Assembly (NCBI GenBank): GCA_910578175.1
Contig: CAJTPF010000004.1
Span: forward strand, 78,090-142,089
Direction of reading: 5' to 3'
DNA from: an uncultured Lachnospiraceae bacterium
GTDB taxonomy: Bacteria; Bacillota; Clostridia; Lachnospirales; Lachnospiraceae
Length of the DNA: 64,000 bases
The position numbers and the translations under genes are program-made. Below the pieces are notes generated by a model, which was not told where the DNA came from, ran no database searches, and worked only from the letters and a program-made list of their open reading frames with translations. Below, piece after piece: positions 42,203 through 49,658 of this stretch (position 1 is its first letter; every line of letters starts with the position of its first letter).

Positions 42203-42703
42203 TTATTTTTCTGTCGGAATATCTTTAAATTGTTTCATATATTCATTTTCCGTATTGTTATAAAATGAAATCTGATGTTCCGTCGCCCGTATCATTCCCA
42301 GTTCTTCCATTGCCACCTTTGTTATATGTTCAATATCCATAAAACTGTTGACGGAATAATCCAATGCATCATTCCGGGACTTCAACGTATTGATCTTCGA
42401 TTCCAATGACACAATGTCTGCCTTCTTCGTAGCAATACTGTCCTGTAAAGACAGATATCTGACGCAGACTGCCATCAGTACCAGACAACAGACACCTAAT
42501 ACCATAACATAAGAAAGGCTCATGCGCAATGCCTTTTCTCTGTTTCTGTAGGTTTCCCTTGTGGTTGTTACCCTTTCATTTCCCACATAAGTGCGCGGCT
42601 CCTTCAGCGGAAGTTCAACCGTGCTTACTTTTCGAACTGCGTTCCCCTGTACGTAATCATTATAACGGGTATATCTCTTCTTTAAGCCTGTCTGTTTTGT
42701 CAT
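42203..42703 (-). CDS. ftsL: FtsL-like cell division protein
   Basis: 166 residues with a basic N-terminal tail of about 65 residues, one transmembrane helix (MSLSYVMVLGVCCLVLMAVCVRYL) and an extracellular coiled coil (SIATKKADIVSLESKINTLKS). Then comes the short conserved part DIEHITKVAMEELGMIRAT typical of FtsL/DivIC proteins. The sequence family is weakly conserved; identity rests on topology and on position between rsmH and ftsI, exactly where ftsL belongs. It would bridge DivIB, DivIC and the septal synthase. The spacing to rsmH is 34 bp. Confidence 0.85.
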   Translation of the reverse strand: MTKQTGLKKRYTRYNDYVQGNAVRKVSTVELPLKEPRTYVGNERVTTTRETYRNREKALRMSLSYVMVLGVCCLVLMAVCVRYLSLQDSIATKKADIVSLESKINTLKSRNDALDYSVNSFMDIEHITKVAMEELGMIRATEHQISFYNNTENEYMKQFKDIPTEK

Positions 42704-42737
42704 GAATTCTCACCCTGCATAAATATGCATTTTCCTT

Positions 42738-43679
42738 TTATTCTCTTATTCGTTCAAATACCCTTAATTTTGAACTTTTTGCTCTTGTATTTTCTTCTAA
42801 TTCTCTGATACCCGGAACGATAGGTTTTCTTGTTATGACAGTTCCCTTAGATTTCTTTCCACAGACGCAAACCGGAAAATCCGGCGGACATGTGCATGGA
42901 TCTTCATTATTTCTAAATCCCGTTTTTACGATTCTGTCTTCCAGTGAATGGAAGGTAATAATACTCAGTCTTCCTTTATCAGATAAATATTCGATCATAA
43001 TATCAATGGAATTCTTTAATACCTCCAGCTCTCTGTTGCATTCTATCCGGATGGCCTGGAATGTTTTTTTTGACGGATGTCCTCCTGCCATCCGGATCTT
43101 TGCAGGTATCGCTGCCTTAATGATCTCCGTCAGTTCCCCTGTGGTTTGAATTTCCTTTTTTTGTCTTGCCATAACAATATGTTTTGCAATATTTTTTGCA
43201 AATTTATCTTCACCGTAATCCCGGATGATTCTGTACAAATCTCTTTCACTATATCCGTTTACGATATCCCTGGCAGTTAATTCATTTCGGTCATCCATTC
43301 TCATATCCAGTGCTGCATCCACCTTATAGGAAAAACCCCGTTCCGGTGTATCCAACTGTCTGGAGGATACTCCCAGATCCAGAAGAATACCGTCTGCCTG
43401 TTTGATATTCAATGATTTCAGTATATCATCAATATCCGCATAATTGCTTCTTACGATCATAACCTTGTCGCCAAACTCAGCCAGACGCAAGCCTGCCGCC
43501 TCTATTGCCTCAGCGTCCTGATCTATTCCGATCAGTCTTCCATGTTCTCCCAGTCTTTTGCACACCTCATATGCATGTCCGCCTCCGCCAAGAGTGCCGT
43601 CTACATATATTCCATCCGGTTTGATATTCAGACTGTCAATGGTTTCTTTTAGTAAAACCGATTTGTGTACAAATTTCAC
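42738..43679 (-). CDS. rsmH: 16S rRNA (cytosine1402-N4)-methyltransferase
   Basis: N4-methylates C1402 in the 30S decoding centre. The 313-residue form begins at a GTG (43679), giving the classical N-terminus KFVHKSVLLKETI, with AAAGGA 9 nt upstream; a GTG/ATG 21 bp upstream is possible but poorer. Motif I is VDGTLGGGGHAYEVC. DLGVSSRQLDTPERGFSY and the C-terminal PCTCPPDFPVCVCGKKS segment are typical. It is the second gene of the dcw cluster, between mraZ and ftsL. Confidence 0.96.
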   Translation of the reverse strand: MKFVHKSVLLKETIDSLNIKPDGIYVDGTLGGGGHAYEVCKRLGEHGRLIGIDQDAEAIEAAGLRLAEFGDKVMIVRSNYADIDDILKSLNIKQADGILLDLGVSSRQLDTPERGFSYKVDAALDMRMDDRNELTARDIVNGYSERDLYRIIRDYGEDKFAKNIAKHIVMARQKKEIQTTGELTEIIKAAIPAKIRMAGGHPSKKTFQAIRIECNRELEVLKNSIDIMIEYLSDKGRLSIITFHSLEDRIVKTGFRNNEDPCTCPPDFPVCVCGKKSKGTVITRKPIVPGIRELEENTRAKSSKLRVFERIRE

Positions 43680-43731
43680 TATTTCTGTTCCTTTCATCAC
43701 TTCCCCGGCGTCTTGTCACGCCATCCACACG

Positions 43732-44169
43732 TTAAAATTCAATGCCCAAATCTGAAAGATTTTCTGCAACTTCATCCATATCCTCATAGTCGAAGGTTGC
43801 TGTCGCATCCCATTTTTCCCTGCTCCAGATTTCAATCTTTTTACCCACACCGGCAAATACCACGTCTTTTTCCAAACCGGCAAATGTCCGGTGTGTATTT
43901 GGAATCAGGATTCTTCCCATTTTATCTATCTCGACCTGCGCTGCCGCCGAAAGAAAAAAACGAACCATCTTTCTTATATCACTTTTTCCCATCGGTAATT
44001 CACTCAGCTTTTTCTCAAATTCTTTCCATTCTTCGTTGGGATATATGTATAAACATCCATCCAGCCCCTTGGTAACTACAAATTCCTCTCCCAGTGCTTC
44101 CCGAAACTTCGCCGGTACGATCAGACGTCCCTTTGTATCAATGGAATGATTATATTCACCAAGAAACAT
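43732..44169 (-). CDS. mraZ: Transcriptional regulator MraZ
   Basis: Dodecameric or octameric AbrB-fold regulator that represses the dcw operon. The 145 residues hold two MraZ repeats: FLGEYNHSIDTKGRLIVPAKFREAL and the second around FFLSAAAQVEIDKMGRILIPNTHRTFAG, each with the DxKGR-type DNA-contact loop (DTKGR and DKMGR). The ATG at 44169 is preceded by AGGTG; a GTG 9 bp earlier is less likely. Five GTGG repeats just upstream form a likely operator. It is the first gene of the cluster. Confidence 0.96.
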   Translation of the reverse strand: MFLGEYNHSIDTKGRLIVPAKFREALGEEFVVTKGLDGCLYIYPNEEWKEFEKKLSELPMGKSDIRKMVRFFLSAAAQVEIDKMGRILIPNTHRTFAGLEKDVVFAGVGKKIEIWSREKWDATATFDYEDMDEVAENLSDLGIEF

Positions 44170-44235
44170 CTGCCGCACCTGCCTTTCGTCTGTTTTTCCT
44201 TTTGCGGCTTCTTAAATCTGATCCGTTTAATTCTG

Positions 44236-44283
44236 CCACTTTGCACCACAATATAACCACTATTTCCCACTTTTCACCACTTA
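44236..44283 (-). promoter_or_regulatory. mraZ: MraZ operator: five GTGG direct repeats
   Basis: On the minus strand GTGG occurs five times, at plus-strand positions 44236, 44246, 44257, 44267 and 44277 (as CCAC), spaced 10, 11, 10 and 10 bp, with the context AAGTGG in three. This agrees with the MraZ box described in Mollicutes (AAAGTG) and with the TGGG-type repeats of Escherichia coli. It covers the predicted transcription start, so binding should block initiation. Confidence 0.72.
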
Positions 44284-44290
44284 TAGGTAA

Positions 44291-44319
44291 ATTTTAACGC
44301 AAAACCATTAAAATAGCAA
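44291..44319 (-). promoter_or_regulatory. Sigma-A promoter of the mraZ operon
   Basis: On the minus strand TTGCTA (4 of 6) and TAAAAT (5 of 6) are separated by 17 bp, directly upstream of the MraZ boxes. Confidence 0.6.
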
Positions 44320-44395
44320 GTGGTTTTATGAAATATATACAAAAAAATTATTTCCAAATTCTGAGAATAATCCATAAAATCAGACAAAAAAAGAA

Positions 44396-44433
44396 GAACT
44401 GTTACATACTTTATCTGCATGATGCAACAGTTC
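44396..44433 (-). terminator. Terminator after lgt
   Basis: A stem of about 12 bp (gaactgttacat/atgcaacagttc, one mismatch) is followed on the minus strand by a TTCTTTTTTT run. Confidence 0.75.
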
Positions 44434-44478
44434 GTCATATTGTTTATTTATCATATCATAAGTTTAATTCTGGTCTGA

Positions 44479-45345
44479 CTAAATTTCCTTTCCGGCAAAA
44501 CGTCTTCGTCCCACTGTCACAATAATGATTCCCGTTATTGCCAGTACCACCGATACGATCTGCGAAACCGGAATATTTACCACCGGTGTGATCAGCTGGT
44601 CTGTCCGGAGTCCTTCAATGAAAAATCTTCCAATACCATAACCGGTGACATACCAGGCGAACATTTCTCCATGAAATTTCTTATATTTCTTAAATATCAG
44701 GATCAGGATTAATAATGCCAGATTCCATAACGATTCATATAAAAAGGTAGGATGTACCTGAATATATTCCACTCCGTCCACTATCTGAATATGGGTTCTG
44801 ATGGAATCCGATATCACTCCGCCCACCTCGTCCAGTTTGATCTGCATGGCAAAGAGATTATCCGTAAATCCCCCGAAGGCTTCCCGGTTCACAAAATTCC
44901 CCCATCTTCCGATGATCTGTCCCTGCAGCAGACCTAATATCGTAGTATCTGCTATCTGCCAGAAATTCAGTTTTTTTATTTTCGTATAGATGACCGCCGT
45001 CAGGATACCTGCCAGAACTCCGCCATAAATGGCCATTCCCCCATTTCTGGTTTTAAATATATCCGTCAGATTGTCTTTATACTGGTCCCATTCGAATGCC
45101 ACATAATATAATCTGGCGCCGATCACGCTAAAGACCAGCAGCCATATGGCAAAATCATAATAGTTTTCTACATTTTGTCCGGTCTTCTTTGCTTCATGAA
45201 AAACCAGCAGCATGGCCAGTAACATTCCGCATGCGATGATCAGGCCGTAATATGCAATTTCAAATCCGAATATGGTAAAACTCTTATTTAAATGTCCAAT
45301 CTCAATTCCAAGATGAACAAATCTGATACTTGCTGATGATAACAT
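44479..45345 (-). CDS. lgt: Prolipoprotein diacylglyceryl transferase
   Basis: Transfers diacylglycerol from phosphatidylglycerol to the lipobox cysteine of prolipoproteins. It is a seven-helix membrane enzyme of 288 residues from the ATG at 45345 (AAGGAG 6 nt upstream). Motifs are YYGLIIACGML (catalytic-helix region), GARLYYVAFEW, the Lgt signature GQIIGRWGNFVNREAFGG and QVHPTFLYESLWN, with the invariant Arg and His residues. At least three substrates are predicted in this window (lipoproteins at 7508, 12310 and 25820). It is a single-gene unit with its own terminator. Confidence 0.95.
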   Translation of the reverse strand: MLSSASIRFVHLGIEIGHLNKSFTIFGFEIAYYGLIIACGMLLAMLLVFHEAKKTGQNVENYYDFAIWLLVFSVIGARLYYVAFEWDQYKDNLTDIFKTRNGGMAIYGGVLAGILTAVIYTKIKKLNFWQIADTTILGLLQGQIIGRWGNFVNREAFGGFTDNLFAMQIKLDEVGGVISDSIRTHIQIVDGVEYIQVHPTFLYESLWNLALLILILIFKKYKKFHGEMFAWYVTGYGIGRFFIEGLRTDQLITPVVNIPVSQIVSVVLAITGIIIVTVGRRRFAGKEI

Positions 45346-45451
45346 TGTAAACTCCTTCTGCAATATTATTTATTATTGTAATGCTTAAATTGTTCAGAAC
45401 TCTGATTCGGGCAGAATTGCAGTAAGTGGATTATAAATTGGCTAAACGGAC

Positions 45452-45688
45452 GCAGTTCTGTCCGGAGAAGGCGGCTCGAATGTTCCACTACAGGCAGACG
45501 GAAGTTCTAAGCGTTCTGCGGAAAGCATTCTAATGCAGACGCTACCAGCGGATATTCGGCATCCTGCCTCAAATCCGCCTTCAACTGACATCCATGTCAG
45601 TTGATAGCTGAAATCGAAGCAGAACACTAAGAACTTCCAATCTGCCTTCCGTAGTCACATTTGAACTGCCTTCTCCGGACAGAACTGC
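45452..45688. repeat. Inverted repeat pair A/B
   Basis: 45452-45472 is the exact reverse complement of 45668-45688 (21 bp, core ttctgtccggagaagg). Similarity continues inward for another ~50 bp with gaps: 45493-45519 against the complement of 45619-45646 share ggcaga..ggaagttct.ag.gttctgc. The arms are about 75 bp long. Confidence 0.85.
45581..45604. repeat. Perfect hairpin inside pair A/B
   Basis: tcaactgacat and atgtcagttga (11 bp each) are separated by only two bases, so a cruciform or RNA stem with a 4-nt loop is possible. Confidence 0.8.
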
Positions 45689-45783
45689 TGTGCGTTAGAT
45701 GAATTCACAATACCACATTGCAGTAATTTGTCTGCTGAATAGATGCTGGAAAATTACTTATTTTGTAAATTTGGCAGAGAACA

Positions 45784-46028
45784 AGCCTTTGGGTACAGGC
45801 TGGCGACTTTCGGAAAAAGTCTGAAAGTTCTTAGTGTTCTGCTATAAGAAACAGCTATTGCCTGACACCAGGTCTAAAGTAACTCGTTAAAACGGGTTAC
45901 TTTTGCAAAGCTCAGAAGTGAGGAATGGACGCCAAATTTCTGACGGTAGCGTCTACCTTCCGATATCTGCCACAGAACACTTAGAATTTTCCGGCTTTTG
46001 GAGAGGAGCCGGCCTGTGCCCGAAGGCT
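45784..46028. repeat. Inverted repeat pair C/D, related to A/B
   Basis: 45784-45804 and the complement of 46008-46028 are identical except for three C/T changes, all wobble-compatible in one RNA strand. Further in, 45823-45842 and the complement of 45973-45991 share the ttct(t/a)agtgttctg core also found in A and B. A small hairpin sits at the same place in both arms (gacttt/aaagtc at 45805-45821; ccggct/agccgg at 45991-46012). D also shares gacgctacc..ga.att.ggc.tcc with A (45535-45564). Confidence 0.82.
45876..45903. repeat. Hairpin inside pair C/D
   Basis: A 12-bp stem (45876-45887 and 45892-45903, core aaagtaac/gttacttt, one wobble) has a 4-nt loop and sits midway between arms C and D, as the other hairpin does between A and B. 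Confidence 0.78.
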
Positions 46029-46133
46029 TCTGCGTCTGGCCAGCCAATCCCGGAAACAATAATCCACCTGCGGCAATTCTGCCCGAATAATACCCATTAT
46101 TATACTTCAATTGGTATTTCTTAGCAAGTTTTC

Positions 46134-46162
46134 TTGAGTTTTTTTTCTTTTGATGCTATTAT
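46134..46162 (+). promoter_or_regulatory. Candidate sigma-A promoter for ychF
   Basis: TTGAGT (4 of 6) and TATTAT (5 of 6) are separated by 17 bp, about 65 bp before ychF. Confidence 0.5.
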
Positions 46163-46226
46163 ATGTTTTGTATGTTTATTTATCGGACGTGCAAATTAAA
46201 ACTTTAAGATCGAAAGGACTACCGCC

Positions 46227-47324
46227 ATGAAATTAGGTATCGTAGGTTTGCCGAACGTAGGCAAAAGTACATTGTTCAATTCACTGACGAAAGCCGGTGC
46301 AGAATCCGCAAATTATCCATTCTGTACCATAGACCCGAACATCGGTATCGTTACCGTACCGGATGAAAGGCTGAATAAATTAGCAGCTCTTTATGACTCT
46401 GATAAAATTACGCCTGCAGTCATCGAATTTGTTGATATTGCAGGACTTGTAAAAGGTGCATCCAAAGGCGAGGGATTGGGAAATCAATTTCTCTCCAACA
46501 TCCGTGAAGTGGATGCTATTGTTCATGTTGTCAGATGTTTTGAAAATTCCAATGTCATTCATGTGGAGGGAAGCGTAGACCCTATGCGTGACATCGAAAC
46601 CATTAATCTTGAATTAATTTTCTCAGATATTGAAATTCTGGAACGAAGAATTGCCAAGACATCAAAAGGTGCAAGAAATGATAAGTCTCTTGCAAAAGAA
46701 CTGGATCTGCTGAATCGTTTGAAAGAATATTTGGAGGACGGTAATCTCGCAAAGAGTTTTACCGTAAATGATGATGACGAATCGGCACTTTTGGCATCTT
46801 ATAATCTGCTGACCTATAAACCGGTTATCTTTGCCGCAAATGTATCGGATGATGATCTGGCGGATGATGCCACAGGCAATGTTTATGTTCAGAAAGTCAG
46901 GGAATTTGCTGCCAGAGAAGGCTGTGAGGTTTTCGCTATTTCTGCCCAGACCGAACAAGAAATCTCTGAACTGGACGATGACGATAAAGCCATGTTTTTA
47001 GAAGAATTAGGACTGACGGAATCGGGCCTTGACAAACTGATCAAAGCCAGCTATCACCTGCTTGGACTTATCAGCTACTTAACTGCCGGAAAGCAGGAAA
47101 CACGGGCATGGACTATAAAAGAAGGAACAAAGGCTCCGGGGGCTGCCGGAAAAATCCACAGTGATTTTGAACGCGGGTTTATCCGTGCCGAAGTTGTAAA
47201 CTATCAGGATTTACTGGACTGCGGTACTTACGCTGGTGCAAAGGAAAAAGGTCTGGTCCGGCTGGAAGGAAAAGAATATGTGGTAAAAGACGGAGATGTC
47301 ATTTTATTCCGTTTTAATGTCTGA
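46227..47324 (+). CDS. ychF: Redox-regulated ATPase YchF (Obg family)
   Basis: 365-residue P-loop protein of the OBG family that prefers ATP to GTP and associates with ribosomes, with a role in stress response. The Walker A motif is GIVGLPNVGKSTLFN. The switch regions YPFCTIDPNIG and VDIAGLVKGASKGEGLGNQFL carry the DIAG element. NVSDDD stands at the G4 position (usually NVDE or similar, consistent with altered base specificity). A coiled-coil arm (IEILERRIAKTSKGARNDKSL) and a C-terminal TGS domain (TRAWTIKEGTKAPGAAGKIH, VVKDGDVILFRFNV) follow. AAAGGA lies 8 nt upstream. Single-gene transcription unit. Confidence 0.96.
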   Translation: MKLGIVGLPNVGKSTLFNSLTKAGAESANYPFCTIDPNIGIVTVPDERLNKLAALYDSDKITPAVIEFVDIAGLVKGASKGEGLGNQFLSNIREVDAIVHVVRCFENSNVIHVEGSVDPMRDIETINLELIFSDIEILERRIAKTSKGARNDKSLAKELDLLNRLKEYLEDGNLAKSFTVNDDDESALLASYNLLTYKPVIFAANVSDDDLADDATGNVYVQKVREFAAREGCEVFAISAQTEQEISELDDDDKAMFLEELGLTESGLDKLIKASYHLLGLISYLTAGKQETRAWTIKEGTKAPGAAGKIHSDFERGFIRAEVVNYQDLLDCGTYAGAKEKGLVRLEGKEYVVKDGDVILFRFNV

Positions 47325-47330
47325 TTTACT

Positions 47331-47375
47331 TTAAAAGGTGTATCATCGGAATCCACTTCCCGATACACCTTTTAA
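47331..47375. terminator. Bidirectional terminator between ychF and thiN
   Basis: A perfect 14-bp stem (ttaaaaggtgtatc/gatacaccttttaa) with a 17-nt loop. The A-run and T-run in the stem ends let it serve both converging transcripts. Confidence 0.75.
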
Positions 47376-47427
47376 CATTACGAAACATTTACCGGCAGTT
47401 TTATCATTATACGGAATCCTTCATTTT

Positions 47428-48087
47428 TTAATCCCTGGACTCAATCAATACAATTTTCCCGCTTTTTAATTTTACAACCGCCGGTTCCTCAATTATCTCA
47501 TTACTTACTCCCAGACTGATGGCCTGTTCCATATTCATCTCATAATTCCCAAGGGGATATTTCATCCCTGTCAGGGTCAGTCCCGAAACCGATTCACTCA
47601 GAGGAAGAATCGAAACATATTTATATTCACTCTTTTTCAATTCGATCTCTTTCCGCTTTACCCCTAATAACCGGATCCGGTTATGGGAATTAATAATGAC
47701 TGCATCGATTCCCTGTTCCAGCGGCATCTGAAGCAACTGAATATTGGCTAACGAGTGATCCATTCTGGTTCCGATTCCTCCCAATACCGTAATAGTCAGA
47801 GTTTCCAGCTCCATGGCCAGACGTATGGCGCTTTGGGTATCCGTAAAATCCTTCTCCGGCTGAAACTGCCGGAAGACAATATTCGGGTTTGTCCGGTAAC
47901 TGTCTAAAATCTCCCTGGAAACCGTATCAAAATCTCCTAAAATATAACCTGGAACCAGATTCATTTTCATGGCAGATTCCAGTCCGCCATCCACTGCAAT
48001 AATATGGTCAAAGCTATGATTCTTCAGATAATTACGGGCAAAATCAATATCGATGCTGCCCCCTGAAATAATTAATGTTTCACTCAT
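47428..48087 (-). CDS. thiN: Thiamine diphosphokinase
   Basis: Converts thiamine and ATP to thiamine diphosphate and AMP. The 219 residues show an N-terminal catalytic domain with IIAVDGGLESAMKMNLVPGYILGDFDT split around its GDFDT motif, DFTDTQSAIRLA, GGIGTRMDHSLANIQLL, and a C-terminal beta-rich domain ending LKSGKIVLIESRD. The start overlaps the rpe stop by 4 bp (ATGA), implying translational coupling. This rsgA-rpe-thiN order is common in Firmicutes. Confidence 0.94.
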   Translation of the reverse strand: MSETLIISGGSIDIDFARNYLKNHSFDHIIAVDGGLESAMKMNLVPGYILGDFDTVSREILDSYRTNPNIVFRQFQPEKDFTDTQSAIRLAMELETLTITVLGGIGTRMDHSLANIQLLQMPLEQGIDAVIINSHNRIRLLGVKRKEIELKKSEYKYVSILPLSESVSGLTLTGMKYPLGNYEMNMEQAISLGVSNEIIEEPAVVKLKSGKIVLIESRD

Positions 48088-48749
48088 CCCATCATCCTCT
48101 TAAATGCTTTCACATTTTCCGAAACATCGCCGGAAAATATGGCTGAGCCTGCTACAATTACGTTTGCTCCTGCTTCCAGAACTGTTTCTAAATTATCCGT
48201 TTTAATGCCGCCGTCCACTTCAATATCCACCGGAAGATTCTTCTCATCGATCAGCCTTCGTAATGCCCGGATCTTCTCCGTAATCTTCGGAATATAAGAT
48301 TGTCCTCCGAATCCCGGATTTACGCTCATCAGCAAAACCATATCGATATCCTGTAAGATATAATCCAATGCATGCAGGGATGTGGAAGGATTCAGTACCA
48401 CACCTGCTTTACAGCCTGCCTCCAAAATAGCATGTACCGTACGGTCCAAATGCCTGCATGCCTCTGCATGCACGGTAATGATATCTGCTCCTGCCGCCGC
48501 AAAATCTTCGATATAGCGTACCGGTTCTTCAATCATTAAGTGAACGTCAAAGACCTGGCGGGTGGTTCTGCGGATCGACTGAATGACCGGCATGCCAAAG
48601 GAAATACTGGGCACAAAACTTCCGTCCATGACATCAATATGAATATAATCGGTTCCTGCCAAAACCGCAGTATTGATCTCCTCTCCCAGTCTCGAAAAAT
48701 CGGCTGCCAGAATCGATGCTGCCAGTTTATTTTTTCTAATATATTTCAT
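48084..48749 (-). CDS. rpe: Ribulose-phosphate 3-epimerase
   Basis: Interconverts ribulose-5-phosphate and xylulose-5-phosphate. A 221-residue TIM barrel with the metal/catalytic residues in LAASILAADFSRLGEE, IHIDVMDGSFVPSISFGMPV, VHLMIEEP, LMSVNPGFGGQSYIPK and EVDGGIKTDN. AGGAG lies before the ATG. It lies 12 bp after rsgA and overlaps thiN, in the typical prkC-rsgA-rpe-thiN block. Confidence 0.96.
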   Translation of the reverse strand: MKYIRKNKLAASILAADFSRLGEEINTAVLAGTDYIHIDVMDGSFVPSISFGMPVIQSIRRTTRQVFDVHLMIEEPVRYIEDFAAAGADIITVHAEACRHLDRTVHAILEAGCKAGVVLNPSTSLHALDYILQDIDMVLLMSVNPGFGGQSYIPKITEKIRALRRLIDEKNLPVDIEVDGGIKTDNLETVLEAGANVIVAGSAIFSGDVSENVKAFKRMMG

Positions 48750-48761
48750 ATCCTGCTCCTG

Positions 48762-49640
48762 CTAATATTTTTTACGATTTTTTATTTCATCAAATAACAG
48801 ACAATAATTATCATACCGCTGACGGCTGATCTTTTCTTCCGCTAACGCCTCTTTTACACTGCAGTCCGGCTCATTTACATGAACGCAGCCCTTAAACCGG
48901 CAGGTCTCGTTATATTCCGCAAATTCCCTGAAATACCATTTTAACTCTTCGCACTCAAAATCATTGGTATAGAGCGAACTGAATCCCGGAGTATCCATCA
49001 GATAAGAATTATTACCCACATGAAACAACTCCGTGTGTCTTGTGGTATGTTTTCCTCTTTTAATTTTCCCGCTGATCTCACCAGTCTTGGAATTTGCTTC
49101 TGGCATCAATGCATTCAGCATGGAAGATTTTCCCACGCCGGAAGGACCTGCAAATGCCGTGGTTTTTCCGCTGATCAGTCGAAAAACATCCGAAATCCCC
49201 ATATTTATCTGTGTGCTGGTAAATATAACGTGATACCCTGCGTTAACATATATATCCCTATATTTCAGAAACTCGTCTTCTTTTACCAGATCTACTTTAT
49301 TAAAACATATTATGGTATGAATATCCGACCGTTCCATCATTACCAGAAAACGGTCCAGCAGATTAAGATTCGGCATAGGGTCCGCAATGGCAAAAACTAC
49401 GATTGCCTGGTCAATATTTGCCACCGCCGGACGGATCAATTCATTTTTCCGCATAAAAATATTAGAGATATTGCCAAGTTTTTTTTCCTCATCCAATATC
49501 TCAATTTCTACATCATCGCCTACCAGCGGCTTGATCTTTTTATTTCTGAAAACACCTTTTGCTTTACATTCATAGATTCCACTATGTACAACATGTACAT
49601 AGTAGAATCCTGCTATTCCTTTTATGATCTTTCCTTGCAT
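48762..49640 (-). CDS. rsgA: Ribosome small subunit-dependent GTPase A
   Basis: Late 30S assembly GTPase. The 292 residues have an N-terminal OB fold (VVHSGIYECKAKG), a circularly permuted GTPase domain in G4-G5-G1-G2-G3 order (G4 FNKVDLV, G1 AGPSGVGKSSMLN, G2 around GKHTTRHTE, G3 DTPGFSS) and a zinc-binding C-terminus (CRFKGCVHVNEPDCSVKEAL). It follows prkC directly. AGGTGAG precedes the ATG. Known in Firmicutes as a substrate of PASTA kinases, which fits the neighbourhood, although that is established for other species. Confidence 0.96.
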   Translation of the reverse strand: MQGKIIKGIAGFYYVHVVHSGIYECKAKGVFRNKKIKPLVGDDVEIEILDEEKKLGNISNIFMRKNELIRPAVANIDQAIVVFAIADPMPNLNLLDRFLVMMERSDIHTIICFNKVDLVKEDEFLKYRDIYVNAGYHVIFTSTQINMGISDVFRLISGKTTAFAGPSGVGKSSMLNALMPEANSKTGEISGKIKRGKHTTRHTELFHVGNNSYLMDTPGFSSLYTNDFECEELKWYFREFAEYNETCRFKGCVHVNEPDCSVKEALAEEKISRQRYDNYCLLFDEIKNRKKY

Positions 49641-49658
49641 TTACTCACCTATATCGCA

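Larger units (their letters stand above)
45346..46226. other. 881-bp gene-free region holding a cluster of inverted structured repeats
   Basis: No convincing gene lies here. From 45430 to about 46050 the DNA is made of at least four related ~60-70-bp modules in two head-to-head pairs (A/B and C/D), each pair with a smaller hairpin between its arms. The base composition is more GC-rich than the flanks. The remaining 46060-46226 contains the ychF promoter and leader. Two short ORFs (45442-45627 and 45874-46110, minus) just translate the repeats. See separate repeat entries. Confidence 0.75.

Noticed and set aside
45442..46110. Two minus-strand ORFs of 61 and 78 codons between lgt and ychF
   Set aside because: They coincide with inverted repeats, lack ribosome binding sites and have low-complexity or repeat-derived sequence, so I did not call them as genes.
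48750..48761. Possible TPP riboswitch upstream of the thiN transcript
   Set aside because: thiN overlaps rpe and rpe is 12 bp from rsgA, so no leader exists.
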